A model generated the notes under the pieces. That model had not been told where the DNA came from. It saw only the letters and a list, made by a program, of their open reading frames with translations, and did not search any database. From assembly GCA_028875725.1 (NCBI GenBank), contig JAPPCR010000006.1, forward strand, positions 124,001 to 188,000: a stretch of DNA of 64,000 nt. The letters run 5' to 3'. The translations under genes and the position numbers were made by a program. Of the stretch, positions 44,041-52,331 are shown piece by piece (position 1 is the first letter of the stretch; each line of letters starts with the position of its first letter). The DNA is from Acidobacteriota bacterium (GTDB lineage: Bacteria; Acidobacteriota; Thermoanaerobaculia; Multivoradales; Multivoraceae).

Positions 44041-47000
44041 ATGCGGTGTCGCGCGTTGGACGGCGTTCGCTATCGAGCGGTCGCTGTGTCTTTGGCGGCG
44101 GGCTTGCTGGCGGTAGCCGGTGCTGGAGCTGCGGTCGAGGTGAGTGGCTCTATCCAGGGGCGGCCCGATGCCGGTCCGCTGGAGGTGTCCCTGGTGCGGG
44201 CGCCTACGCTCTACGAGCTGCTGAGCACAGTTCTGCGCGATGAACCGGACGGCTTTCATGCGGCGGAGGTGACGGTCCAGACCTCGGGCGGCCGCTTCGC
44301 GATCCAGGTTGCCGAGCCGGGTGTACGTTGGATCAGACTACAAGGTCCCGGCACGGCGCCGAGGACGTATCTGCTCGTGGGGCCGGAGACGCACACCCTT
44401 CTTCCGCCGCTTGAGCTGGGCAACACCGCTTCCTGCAGCCTGACACTGGTGGCGCCCGGGAGCGCCTGGGTGGTCAGGGGCCGGAGCCTGCGTGATCTTC
44501 GTTTGTCGCGCTCGTGGAGCATGTGGCCGCCGCTGCGCCGGCTACAGGCCGGGAGAGCGACCAGCTACGAGTTCGAGGCCGGAAGGAGCAGGCGGACCGT
44601 TTCCGGCGTTCAGCGGGATGCCGTGGCGCTGACGATCGGTGCGCCCGGGTACGAGCCGAAGGTCGTCGATTGCCTCGCCGGGGCACCTGTCGCCGTCGAA
44701 CTGGAACGCCTGGCCGCGCCGGTCGCCGACGGTGTCCTGAGGCGGAATGGTGCGCCGGTGCCCGCAGCGATTCTCATTCGCGCCGACGGCTGGCCGGCCG
44801 GGACGACGGATGAGCTGGGTCGATACGGGGTGCCGGCGGGCGCCTACCAGGTGCTGGACAGGGGCGGCGGATTGGATGGGGTCGAACTGAACGGGGGCGT
44901 CGCCGAACTGAACGCGAGTGCGCCGCAGCCGGTGCCTGTGACGCTGACGGGTGTCGGCAGGGACCGCGATGAGCTACCGACCGTCGCGGTGGTTCACTGG
45001 TCCTCGTCGGGAGTGCCGCTTGCCTTCCATGGCGGGCGACCGGAGAACACGACGTTTCTCGTCGCCGCCGGCCCCGGAGTAGCGAGAACGACCGTGTTGG
45101 CGGAGCGATTCAGTCCACTGCGGATTGCGTGGTCCGCCGGGTCCAAAGGGATGTCGTTGGAGCCTCTGCGGCGGCTCCGCGGAGTCTCCCTGAACATGGC
45201 CGGTGACCCTGTGGAGGGTGCGCAGGTCGTGGCATCCGGATATGGAGCCACGGCGGGGCCGGCCGGATTGAGCGACGAGGCCGGGCGGTTTCTCGTGGAG
45301 GTGCCGGAGCCGCTGGAACGAAGGTGGCTCGTCGCGGGCGCACCGGGCTACCGCGAAACGCGCACGAGACTGAGCGACCTGCTCAGTCAGACCGCGGCGG
45401 ACCAGCTTGTCGTGGAACTGAGGTCAACCCGGGCGATTCTGGGCCGGCTCGTTTCGGCCCGGAGCGGCAGCGGCGTACCCGGAGCGGTGGCCCTCGCGCG
45501 TCGTTGGGTAGCGGATCGGTTCGTGGGTGAAGCCTCGACGTGGAATCTTGGGGACCCATCGCTGCTGCAGTTCGTGAGCACGGACGGCGACGGGACGTTC
45601 CGACTCGATCCGCCGGACGAGGACGATGTCCGGCTCGTCGCGGCCGCGCCTGGCCATGGCACGGTTCGGCGGCCGCTCCCGGAGGCGGTTCCGGGGGATG
45701 CCGGGGACCAGCAGCTCGGCGACGTGGTGCTGGAGTCGGAGACCGTTCTGCGGGGCCGTGTCGTGGACGAGGAGGGTGCCCCGGTCGAGGACGCCGCGGT
45801 TGACTTCGGAAGCGGCGGGGGAACCTACTCGCCGGTGGGCTCTATCGGCGATGAGAAGCTCGGTGCGACGACCGACGCAAGCGGGGGCTTTCGCATCGGC
45901 GGGCTGGTGCCGGGCGATGTCGTCTCCTTGCGGATTCGGGCGGCCGGTTTTGTGCCCGAGAACGTGTCGCCGGTACGGGTGGATGCCGCGACAGAGGGGG
46001 AAGTGCTCGGAGTGCGGCTCCGAACAGCCTATGAGTTGGCCGGCCGCGTAACGGACGAGTCGACCGGCGAGGGCGTCAAGGCGCGCATCCGGTTTCAGCA
46101 GACGGTCCGCCGCGGTGGCGCCAGTACGGAGTCCGAGCCGGACGGAGACTTCGTACTGACCGGCTTCCCGACGGGTGCGGGCGTTCTCACCGTTCGCGCC
46201 GAGGCCTACGAGAATCTCGACCGCGTCCTGGCTGAACTGCCGCCGAGCTCTATCGATCTCGTCCTCCGACCGAAGGCGGAGATCGAGGTGACGGGTGTGG
46301 TGGTCCGCGATGGCGCGCCGGTGCCGGGCGCTTCGGTCTCCATCCGCTCGGCCGTGTCCGTCACCGATGTTGCCGGTCGGTTCGCCGTCAGGGCCCCGCT
46401 GGGACCGGCGACTGTCGAGTGCCGGGTACCCGGCCTGACGCGGAGCAAGCGGCGCCAGATCGATGTGGTGGCGAACATGGGCGAGATCACGATCGACGTC
46501 ACGCCGGTGACGGTGCGTGGCCGGGTCCTGGGGCCGGACGGAACGCCCGTGTCGGGCGCCTCCGTGGATGCGCGGCCTCGGAATCGGGACCGGTTCATCG
46601 TCGGGTACGGCGGTGGAAACGCGCAAACCGGCCAGGATGGCGGCTTTGAGTTCCAGATCGACCCGGGCCTCTACTCCCTGAGTGCGCGCACCGGCGGCGC
46701 CGGAGGCCCTGAGGTCGAGGTGACCGTCGCCGCCGGCGACCGGCCGTACGTGGAGTTGGAGGTGCCGCAGCCCCGTCTCGTGAGCGTCCGGGTTCTCGGT
46801 CTTACGGCCCCGGAGGCTGCCGAAGTGGTGGTGAGGGTCAGCGCGACGTATCCGGAGGGCGGGTCGATGAGCACGACCCTGGTCCGCCCCACGGGAGGAA
46901 CCGATCTGGAGCCGGTGTTCGAAGCCCCCTTTCACGAGCGAGAGGGCGCCACGATGATCGCTACGGCTTCGGTGGCCGGGCGCACGCGCCGGTCGCCGAT

Positions 47001-47598
47001 TCAGTACCCGCCGAGTGGTGTGGCGGAGGTGGAGATCTCGTTCGCGGACGGCGGCGGCGCCATCGAGGGTACGGTGACGCTTGACGAGTGGCCGCTGGTT
47101 GGCGAATGGGTACTGGCCCGGGAGGAAGGCCGGGGACTGAGCTGGAGCGTTCGCACCGACCAGCGCGGGCGCTTTTTGATCGACGGCCTGCGTACCGGCG
47201 ACGAAGTCGCCATCGCGGCGGTCGGGCAGCAACGCGCGATTCGCGTGGCCGATACGGTCGTCCACGTCGATCTTGAGGCGACCAGCGCCGCGGTTCGAGG
47301 CCGGTTGTTCGACGGTGAGACCGGTCTGCCAGCCGCGGGGATGCTGGTTTCCGCGATACCGGCGCAGAGTGCGGCTTTCGGTGAGATCGCGGCAGCGTCC
47401 AGACGCCTCGTGTACACGCGCACCGCCGAGGACGGCTCGTTCGTGCTCGATGGCCTGTTCTCGGCTCCTTACCGGCTGGAGGTCCGGCCGAGCGGCGCTA
47501 GCCGGACATCCGAAGACATCGCCGGGTCGGCGGACGTGGACCTCAGTGCTCGCGACGCGGACGTCACACTGTCAGTGCGGGTGCCGGCGGATCGGTAG
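44041..47598 (+). CDS. Large secreted protein made of carboxypeptidase-regulatory-like domains
   Basis: Exported protein of 1185 residues with a signal peptide (ending near LAVAGAGAA). Most of the chain consists of repeated beta-sandwich units of the carboxypeptidase D regulatory-like type. They share the pattern V-x-G-R-V-x(1-3)-G-x-P-V-x-G-A-x-V, then T-D-x-x-G-x-F-x-I/V, as in LRGRVVDEEGAPVEDAAVDF, VRGRVLGPDGTPVSGASVDA and FDGETGLPAAGMLVSAIP. I count at least eight such units. No TM anchor or sorting motif is seen at the C-terminus. GAGGGGAGG precedes the ATG; TAGATT lies about 25 bases upstream. Function is unknown; this fold commonly serves as a structural spacer or polysaccharide-binding module. 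Confidence 0.75.
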   Translation: MRCRALDGVRYRAVAVSLAAGLLAVAGAGAAVEVSGSIQGRPDAGPLEVSLVRAPTLYELLSTVLRDEPDGFHAAEVTVQTSGGRFAIQVAEPGVRWIRLQGPGTAPRTYLLVGPETHTLLPPLELGNTASCSLTLVAPGSAWVVRGRSLRDLRLSRSWSMWPPLRRLQAGRATSYEFEAGRSRRTVSGVQRDAVALTIGAPGYEPKVVDCLAGAPVAVELERLAAPVADGVLRRNGAPVPAAILIRADGWPAGTTDELGRYGVPAGAYQVLDRGGGLDGVELNGGVAELNASAPQPVPVTLTGVGRDRDELPTVAVVHWSSSGVPLAFHGGRPENTTFLVAAGPGVARTTVLAERFSPLRIAWSAGSKGMSLEPLRRLRGVSLNMAGDPVEGAQVVASGYGATAGPAGLSDEAGRFLVEVPEPLERRWLVAGAPGYRETRTRLSDLLSQTAADQLVVELRSTRAILGRLVSARSGSGVPGAVALARRWVADRFVGEASTWNLGDPSLLQFVSTDGDGTFRLDPPDEDDVRLVAAAPGHGTVRRPLPEAVPGDAGDQQLGDVVLESETVLRGRVVDEEGAPVEDAAVDFGSGGGTYSPVGSIGDEKLGATTDASGGFRIGGLVPGDVVSLRIRAAGFVPENVSPVRVDAATEGEVLGVRLRTAYELAGRVTDESTGEGVKARIRFQQTVRRGGASTESEPDGDFVLTGFPTGAGVLTVRAEAYENLDRVLAELPPSSIDLVLRPKAEIEVTGVVVRDGAPVPGASVSIRSAVSVTDVAGRFAVRAPLGPATVECRVPGLTRSKRRQIDVVANMGEITIDVTPVTVRGRVLGPDGTPVSGASVDARPRNRDRFIVGYGGGNAQTGQDGGFEFQIDPGLYSLSARTGGAGGPEVEVTVAAGDRPYVELEVPQPRLVSVRVLGLTAPEAAEVVVRVSATYPEGGSMSTTLVRPTGGTDLEPVFEAPFHEREGATMIATASVAGRTRRSPIQYPPSGVAEVEISFADGGGAIEGTVTLDEWPLVGEWVLAREEGRGLSWSVRTDQRGRFLIDGLRTGDEVAIAAVGQQRAIRVADTVVHVDLEATSAAVRGRLFDGETGLPAAGMLVSAIPAQSAAFGEIAAASRRLVYTRTAEDGSFVLDGLFSAPYRLEVRPSGASRTSEDIAGSADVDLSARDADVTLSVRVPADR

Positions 47599-47609
47599 CA
47601 GTCCACCCA

Positions 47610-47615
47610 TAGACT
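47610..47615 (+). promoter_or_regulatory. Putative -10 box of a leaderless promoter (galE operon)
   Basis: TAGACT ends 6 bases before the galE ATG. The spacer CGGCAC is identical to that before the antitoxin gene at 13042. No Shine-Dalgarno. Confidence 0.5.
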
Positions 47616-47621
47616 CGGCAC

Positions 47622-48647
47622 ATGGCGGAGCGGGTTCTGGTCACCGGCGGAGCCGGCTTCATCGGCAGTCACACCTGCGTCGAGCTGCTGGGTGCGGGCT
47701 GGGACGTCACGGTCATCGACGATCTCTCGAACAGCTCGCCGGAGGCGCTGCGGCGGGTCGAGGAGTTGGCCGGACGGAGACTGCGTTTCGTCGAAGGAGA
47801 CGTACTCGACGAAGCGGCTCTGGAGCGGGCGTTCGGCGACGGCGGCTGTGAGGCGGTCATCCATTTCGCGGCGAAGAAGGCGGTGGGCGAGTCGTGCGCC
47901 GACCCGCTCGGCTACTACCGCACCAACGTAGGCGGCACGCTCAGTCTGCTACGGGTGATGCGTCGCCATGGTGTGCGCCGTCTGGTGTTCTCGTCGTCCG
48001 CGACGGTCTACGGCGATCCGGAGCCTGGCGCCTGTCCGCTGGCGGAGGGCGCGCCGCTCAGGCCGTCCAATCCCTATGGCCACACCAAGCTCTTCGCCGA
48101 GCGCATGCTGCGCGATCTGGCTGCGTCGGAGGAGGGCTGGCGGATCCTCTCGCTGCGCTACTTCAACCCCGCCGGTGCCCACCCGAGCGGCCGGATCGGC
48201 GAGGATCCGCGGGGCCGGCCGGAGAACCTGCTCCCTGGCGCCATGCAGGTCGCCGTGGGCAGGTTGCCGCAGCTACGGGTGTTCGGTACGGACTATCCGA
48301 CCCGTGACGGCACCGCCATCCGGGACTACCTCCACGTTGTCGATGTGGCGACGGGACACCTGCGAGCCCTGGACCGCCTGCCGGCGGTCGACGGTTGCTC
48401 CGAGTACAACCTCGGCACGGGCCGCGGGGTCACGGTGTTCGAGGTGCTCGAGGCCGTGAAACGGGCCAGCGGCCGTGAGATACCGGCCGTGCTCGAAGGG
48501 CGGCGGCAAGGCGACGCGACGGAGGTGTGGGCGGATCCGTCGCTCGCGGGCCGCCACCTTGACTGGACGGCGGAGCGCGGCCTCGACGACATCTGTGCCG
48601 ACGCCTGGCGCTGGCAGAACGCGAACCCCGAGGGCTACGGAAGTTGA
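47622..48647 (+). CDS. galE: UDP-glucose 4-epimerase
   Basis: Short-chain dehydrogenase-type epimerase of 341 residues interconverting UDP-glucose and UDP-galactose. The NAD motif TGGAGFIGSH is at residues 8-17. The catalytic Tyr-x3-Lys is Y152-K156 in NPYGHTK, with Ser/Thr in VFSSSATVYG. ILSLRYFNPAGAHPSG and DGTAIRDYLHVVDVATGH are further GalE signatures. It heads a rightward set of five genes with overlapping or abutting ends. Its last bases overlap the next start (TTGA). Confidence 0.93.
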   Translation: MAERVLVTGGAGFIGSHTCVELLGAGWDVTVIDDLSNSSPEALRRVEELAGRRLRFVEGDVLDEAALERAFGDGGCEAVIHFAAKKAVGESCADPLGYYRTNVGGTLSLLRVMRRHGVRRLVFSSSATVYGDPEPGACPLAEGAPLRPSNPYGHTKLFAERMLRDLAASEEGWRILSLRYFNPAGAHPSGRIGEDPRGRPENLLPGAMQVAVGRLPQLRVFGTDYPTRDGTAIRDYLHVVDVATGHLRALDRLPAVDGCSEYNLGTGRGVTVFEVLEAVKRASGREIPAVLEGRRQGDATEVWADPSLAGRHLDWTAERGLDDICADAWRWQNANPEGYGS

Positions 48648-49306
48648 GCGGAGACGGCAGACCGGCCGCCGGGGATCCCGCGCTCGAGGTGTTCGTCTAC
48701 TACGACTTCGCCTCCAGCCTGAGCTACGTGGCGCACCGTGTGCTGGCCCGGATCGACGAGGCGCTCGCGAAGGAGCGCGTCGACCTGCGGTGGAAGGCGA
48801 TCGATCTGACCGGCGTGGGGAACTTCCAGCGCGGCCGGCTTCTCGACCCGGCACGGCGGCAGAGTCTGCTGAGGGTGGCTGCGGCGCTGGACGTGAACTT
48901 CGACCCACCCGCGCGTTGGCCCGACTCGCGCCTGGCCGGTGAGGTAGCGGTGGTCCTGGACGAGCGAATCGACCGCGGACTCGACCCGACGATCGAACGG
49001 GAATGGCGGGAGGCCGTGTTCGCGGCCTGCTACGAGCGCGATGCCGACGTCGAGGATCTGCTGCGGGACTTCGCGGTCCGCGTCCCCTTCCCGCTCGGGT
49101 CGGCCGACGATCTGGCCGCCGGCCGCCGGCTGGCCGAGGTCACGGGGAAGGCGGTGGCGGCCGGGGTCGAGGGCGTGCCGACCTTGATGCTCGACGTCTT
49201 CCCGCTGTGCGGCATCCACGACGAGGAGACGATGCTGGGGATGATCCGGCGCTACGCGCGGCGGCGCCGTCGGCTGGAGGCGGATGCCGCAGCCGGGGTC
49301 AATTGA
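48644..49306 (+). CDS. DsbA-family thioredoxin-fold protein lacking the CxxC motif
   Basis: Soluble protein of 220 residues resembling the DsbA/2-hydroxychromene-2-carboxylate isomerase superfamily. EVFVYYDFASSLSYVAHRVL at the N-terminus replaces the usual CPxC active site with Ser residues (DFASSLSYV). The C-terminal GVEGVPTLMLDVFPLCGIHDEETMLGMI has the cis-Pro loop and the terminal helix typical of FrnE-like proteins. With no CxxC it is unlikely to be a disulfide oxidase; glutathione-dependent isomerase activity is possible. No signal peptide. The TTG start overlaps galE by 4 bases. Confidence 0.78.
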   Translation: MSGDGRPAAGDPALEVFVYYDFASSLSYVAHRVLARIDEALAKERVDLRWKAIDLTGVGNFQRGRLLDPARRQSLLRVAAALDVNFDPPARWPDSRLAGEVAVVLDERIDRGLDPTIEREWREAVFAACYERDADVEDLLRDFAVRVPFPLGSADDLAAGRRLAEVTGKAVAAGVEGVPTLMLDVFPLCGIHDEETMLGMIRRYARRRRRLEADAAAGVN

Positions 49307-51030
49307 TGCGTCTCCTCGCTTTGTCCGCGACCGCGGCCGCGATCCTCGGTTGCGCGGTGGAGGAAGGCGCTTCGGAACCGCCGGCCGCGCCGTCGACGGA
49401 CGCCGCGGTCGCGGGAGGTGCGCGATTTATCGACGTGACGGCCGAAACCGGCCTCGACTTCGTCCACGCTACCGGCTCGGCCGGGACGTTCCCGATGCCG
49501 GCCATTATGGGCGGCGGCGTCGCGGCGTTCGATGCGGACGGCGACGGCCTGCTCGACCTCTACTTCCCGAACGCGGGCAGCGAGATCGCCGGCGAGGCGG
49601 GGCGCAACCGCTTCTACCTGCAGCGGCCGCGCGGCCGTTTCGTCGACGCCAGCGCGGGTTCGGGTCTGGACAATCCTGGTTTCGGGATGGGCGCGGCCGT
49701 CGGAGATGTCGACAACGACGGCGATCTCGACCTGTACGTGACGAACTTCGGGCCCGATGTGCTCTACCGGAACGAGGGCGGCGGCCGGTTCGTCGATGCG
49801 TCGGGGGAGCTAGCTGTTGCGACGCCCGGCTGGTCGACCTCGGCCGTGTTCTTCGACGCCGATCTCGACGGCTGGCTGGACCTCTACGTCACCCGCTACG
49901 TTCAGTGGCACGAGGCGCGCGAGTGCCAGGTCCAGGGCGGGCGGGTCGACTACTGCGGCCCGCAGCAGTTCGAGGGCGAGGCGGATGTCTTCTACCGGAA
50001 CGAGGGCGGCCGGCGCTTCGTTGATCGCAGCCGGGATGCGGGCGTTTCGCCGATCGAGGACGCGGGCCTGGGCGTCGTTGCCGCCGACCTCGACGAGGAC
50101 GGACTGCCCGACGTCTACGTCGCCAACGACGCCGACCCGAACCAGCTCTGGATCAACCGCGGTGACGGCGTGTTCGAGGACGACGCGGTGCTGCTCGGCG
50201 CGGCCTACAATCGGTTCGGCGTGGGCGAGGCGGGAATGGGCATAGCACTGGGTGACATCGACGGCGACCGGGACGTGGACCTGTTCCTGAGCCACCTGAT
50301 CGAGGAGACGAACACGCTGTACGTGAACCTGGGTGGAACACCGGGGGCGACGGACGGCTTCGAGGACCGGGCGGCCGAAGCCGGTCTGGCCGCGGCCAGC
50401 ACGCCGTACACCGGCTTCGGGACGGCGTTCTTCGACGCCGACAACGACGGCGACCTCGACCTCGCCGTGGTCAACGGCGCGGTCAAGCAGCGGCCGGAGA
50501 CGCTCTCGGACCGTGACGACTGGTTCTGGCAAGGCTACGCCGAGCCCAACCTGCTGATGCTCGGCGACGGTGCCGGCGCTTTCGCCGATGCCAGTGCGGC
50601 CTCGGGCGACTTCGGAACGGCGCTCGACGTGAGCCGAGGTCTGGTTCCCTTCGACCTGGAGGGTGACGGCGATCTGGACCTGCTGGTCAGCAACCTGGAG
50701 GGGCCGGCGCGCGTCTATCGCAACGAGACGATCACGGAGGCCGCGACGGGCACAGCGGGCTGGATGCGGCTTCGTGTCGTCGACCCAGACCGCCGGCGTA
50801 CGGTGTTCGGCGCCTCGGTCGTCGCCTGGATCGACGGCCGGCCGGTTCGCCGCCTCGTGCTGCCCGTCGGCGGCTACCTGACCGGAGGCGAGACGCCGCT
50901 CCACATCGGCCTCGGCGACGCCATCGGCGTCGAGCGCTTCGAGGTGACCTGGCCCGGCGGCGAAGTCGAGACCTTCGACGGCACTGCGAGCGGCAACGAA
51001 GTGACACTCCTCCGTGGAGCAGGCCGATGA
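49306..51030 (+). CDS. FG-GAP/VCBS repeat lipoprotein with C-terminal ASPIC/UnbV domain
   Basis: Exported lipoprotein of 574 residues; the lipobox ILGC is at about residues 13-16. Seven or so Asp-rich calcium-binding repeats form a beta-propeller: FDADGDGLLDLYF, GDVDNDGDLDLYV, FDADLDGWLDLYV, ADLDEDGLPDVYV, GDIDGDRDVDLFL, FDADNDGDLDLAV and FDLEGDGDLDLLV. The last 90 residues (VVAWIDGRPVRRLVLP, then GLGDAIGVERFEVTWPGGEV) are an ASPIC/UnbV domain. Such CRTAC1-like proteins are abundant in Acidobacteriota and are often followed by a TPR protein, as here. Role unknown, probably binding at the cell surface. ATG overlaps the previous stop (TGATG). Confidence 0.85.
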   Translation: MRLLALSATAAAILGCAVEEGASEPPAAPSTDAAVAGGARFIDVTAETGLDFVHATGSAGTFPMPAIMGGGVAAFDADGDGLLDLYFPNAGSEIAGEAGRNRFYLQRPRGRFVDASAGSGLDNPGFGMGAAVGDVDNDGDLDLYVTNFGPDVLYRNEGGGRFVDASGELAVATPGWSTSAVFFDADLDGWLDLYVTRYVQWHEARECQVQGGRVDYCGPQQFEGEADVFYRNEGGRRFVDRSRDAGVSPIEDAGLGVVAADLDEDGLPDVYVANDADPNQLWINRGDGVFEDDAVLLGAAYNRFGVGEAGMGIALGDIDGDRDVDLFLSHLIEETNTLYVNLGGTPGATDGFEDRAAEAGLAAASTPYTGFGTAFFDADNDGDLDLAVVNGAVKQRPETLSDRDDWFWQGYAEPNLLMLGDGAGAFADASAASGDFGTALDVSRGLVPFDLEGDGDLDLLVSNLEGPARVYRNETITEAATGTAGWMRLRVVDPDRRRTVFGASVVAWIDGRPVRRLVLPVGGYLTGGETPLHIGLGDAIGVERFEVTWPGGEVETFDGTASGNEVTLLRGAGR

Positions 51031-52331
51031 GGAGCTTCGCCGTGCCCATTGGCTTCGTCGCCGTCGCTGCTTCCGCCGCCGAACCTCCGTCCCCCGATCT
51101 CACCGCCGTCGAACCCCGCGTGCGCGCCGCCATCGAGAAGGAACTCGCCACCACCACCGGCGAGCCCGACTCTCCCGCCGCCTGGGGCCGCCTCGCCATG
51201 ACGCTCCACGCCCACCAGTTCGACGAGGAGGCCGCAGCCGCGTACGCCGAGGCCTCGCGGCTGGCGCCCGGCGACTTCCGCTGGATCTACCTGCGAGCGA
51301 ACGTGGAAGAGGCGCGCGATCCGGCGGCGGCGGCGATGCTCTTCCGTCAGGCGGTCGAACTCGACCCCAACTACGCGCCGGCCCGCATCCGACTCGCCTC
51401 CGCCCTCGAGAAGATCGGCCGCGCCGCCGACGCTGACGAGCACTACCGGAAAGCCGCGCGTCTCGAACCCGACAACGCGGTCGCGCACCTCGGCCTCGGC
51501 CGGCTCGCCCTCGCACGCGGCGAGGTCGATCAGGCCCTTCGCCACCTCGAGCGGGCCTACGAGCTGAGCCCCGAGACCCAGGCCGTCGTCGCCATGCTGT
51601 CGCGCGCCCGGCACCGCGCAGGCGACCGCGACGGGGCGAGGCGTCTCGCCCAGGCGGCGCGCGACCTGCCGCCGCTGCTCCACCAGCGCGATTCGCGCCG
51701 CGCCCAGGTCGACCTGCTGGCCGTGGACTCGGAGAGCTTCCTGCGCCGGAGCAGGACCTACCGGGAGACGGGGCAGTTGCAGGCTTCCCTCGGAGAGCTC
51801 CGGCGGCTGATCGAACTGGAACCCGGCAATGCCCAGGCGCACTTCGCCGCGGCCGGGGTCCACGACCGGATGAACCGGCCGAGGGAGGCCGCCGCGGCCG
51901 CGCGGCGGGCCCTCGAACTCGACCCCGATCTGGCGGGCGGGCGAGCCGTGCTGGCGGGCGCCCTGTTCAAGCTCGGAGAGTTCGGGGAGGCGGATGCCGA
52001 GGCCGAGCGGGTCCTTGCCGAAGATCCGGCCGATATCCACATGCTGCTCGTCACGACCATGCTGGCGATGCGGGAGAACGACGTGGCCCGGGCTCTCGCG
52101 CGGCTCGACCGCGCGGCCGCGGCAGGTGTTTCGGACAACCGGATGCGGGACCTGATGGTCCAGCTCCAGCTCGAGCTGGCCGACGCTCTGGGAGGTGCAG
52201 GCTTCTACGACGACGCGGCGCGCCGCGTCGAGCAGGTGATCGAAGCGCTGGAGCGGGGCGGGGCCAGCGACAGCGAATTGCGGCTCCACCGGCGCCGGCT
52301 TGCGCAGTACCGGGAAAGGGCACGCGGATGA
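51027..52331 (+). CDS. Tetratricopeptide-repeat protein
   Basis: Exported or membrane-associated TPR protein of 434 residues; the first 20 residues (FAVPIGFVAVAASAAEPPSP) look like a signal peptide. At least eight TPR-type helical hairpins follow, for example AAMLFRQAVELDPNYAPARI, DEHYRKAARLEPDNAVAHL, GELRRLIELEPGNAQAHF and ADAEAERVLAEDPADIHML. It probably binds the preceding FG-GAP/ASPIC lipoprotein. The ATG overlaps that gene's stop and its own stop overlaps gltX (ATGA in both cases). Confidence 0.85.
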   Translation: MRSFAVPIGFVAVAASAAEPPSPDLTAVEPRVRAAIEKELATTTGEPDSPAAWGRLAMTLHAHQFDEEAAAAYAEASRLAPGDFRWIYLRANVEEARDPAAAAMLFRQAVELDPNYAPARIRLASALEKIGRAADADEHYRKAARLEPDNAVAHLGLGRLALARGEVDQALRHLERAYELSPETQAVVAMLSRARHRAGDRDGARRLAQAARDLPPLLHQRDSRRAQVDLLAVDSESFLRRSRTYRETGQLQASLGELRRLIELEPGNAQAHFAAAGVHDRMNRPREAAAAARRALELDPDLAGGRAVLAGALFKLGEFGEADAEAERVLAEDPADIHMLLVTTMLAMRENDVARALARLDRAAAAGVSDNRMRDLMVQLQLELADALGGAGFYDDAARRVEQVIEALERGGASDSELRLHRRRLAQYRERARG

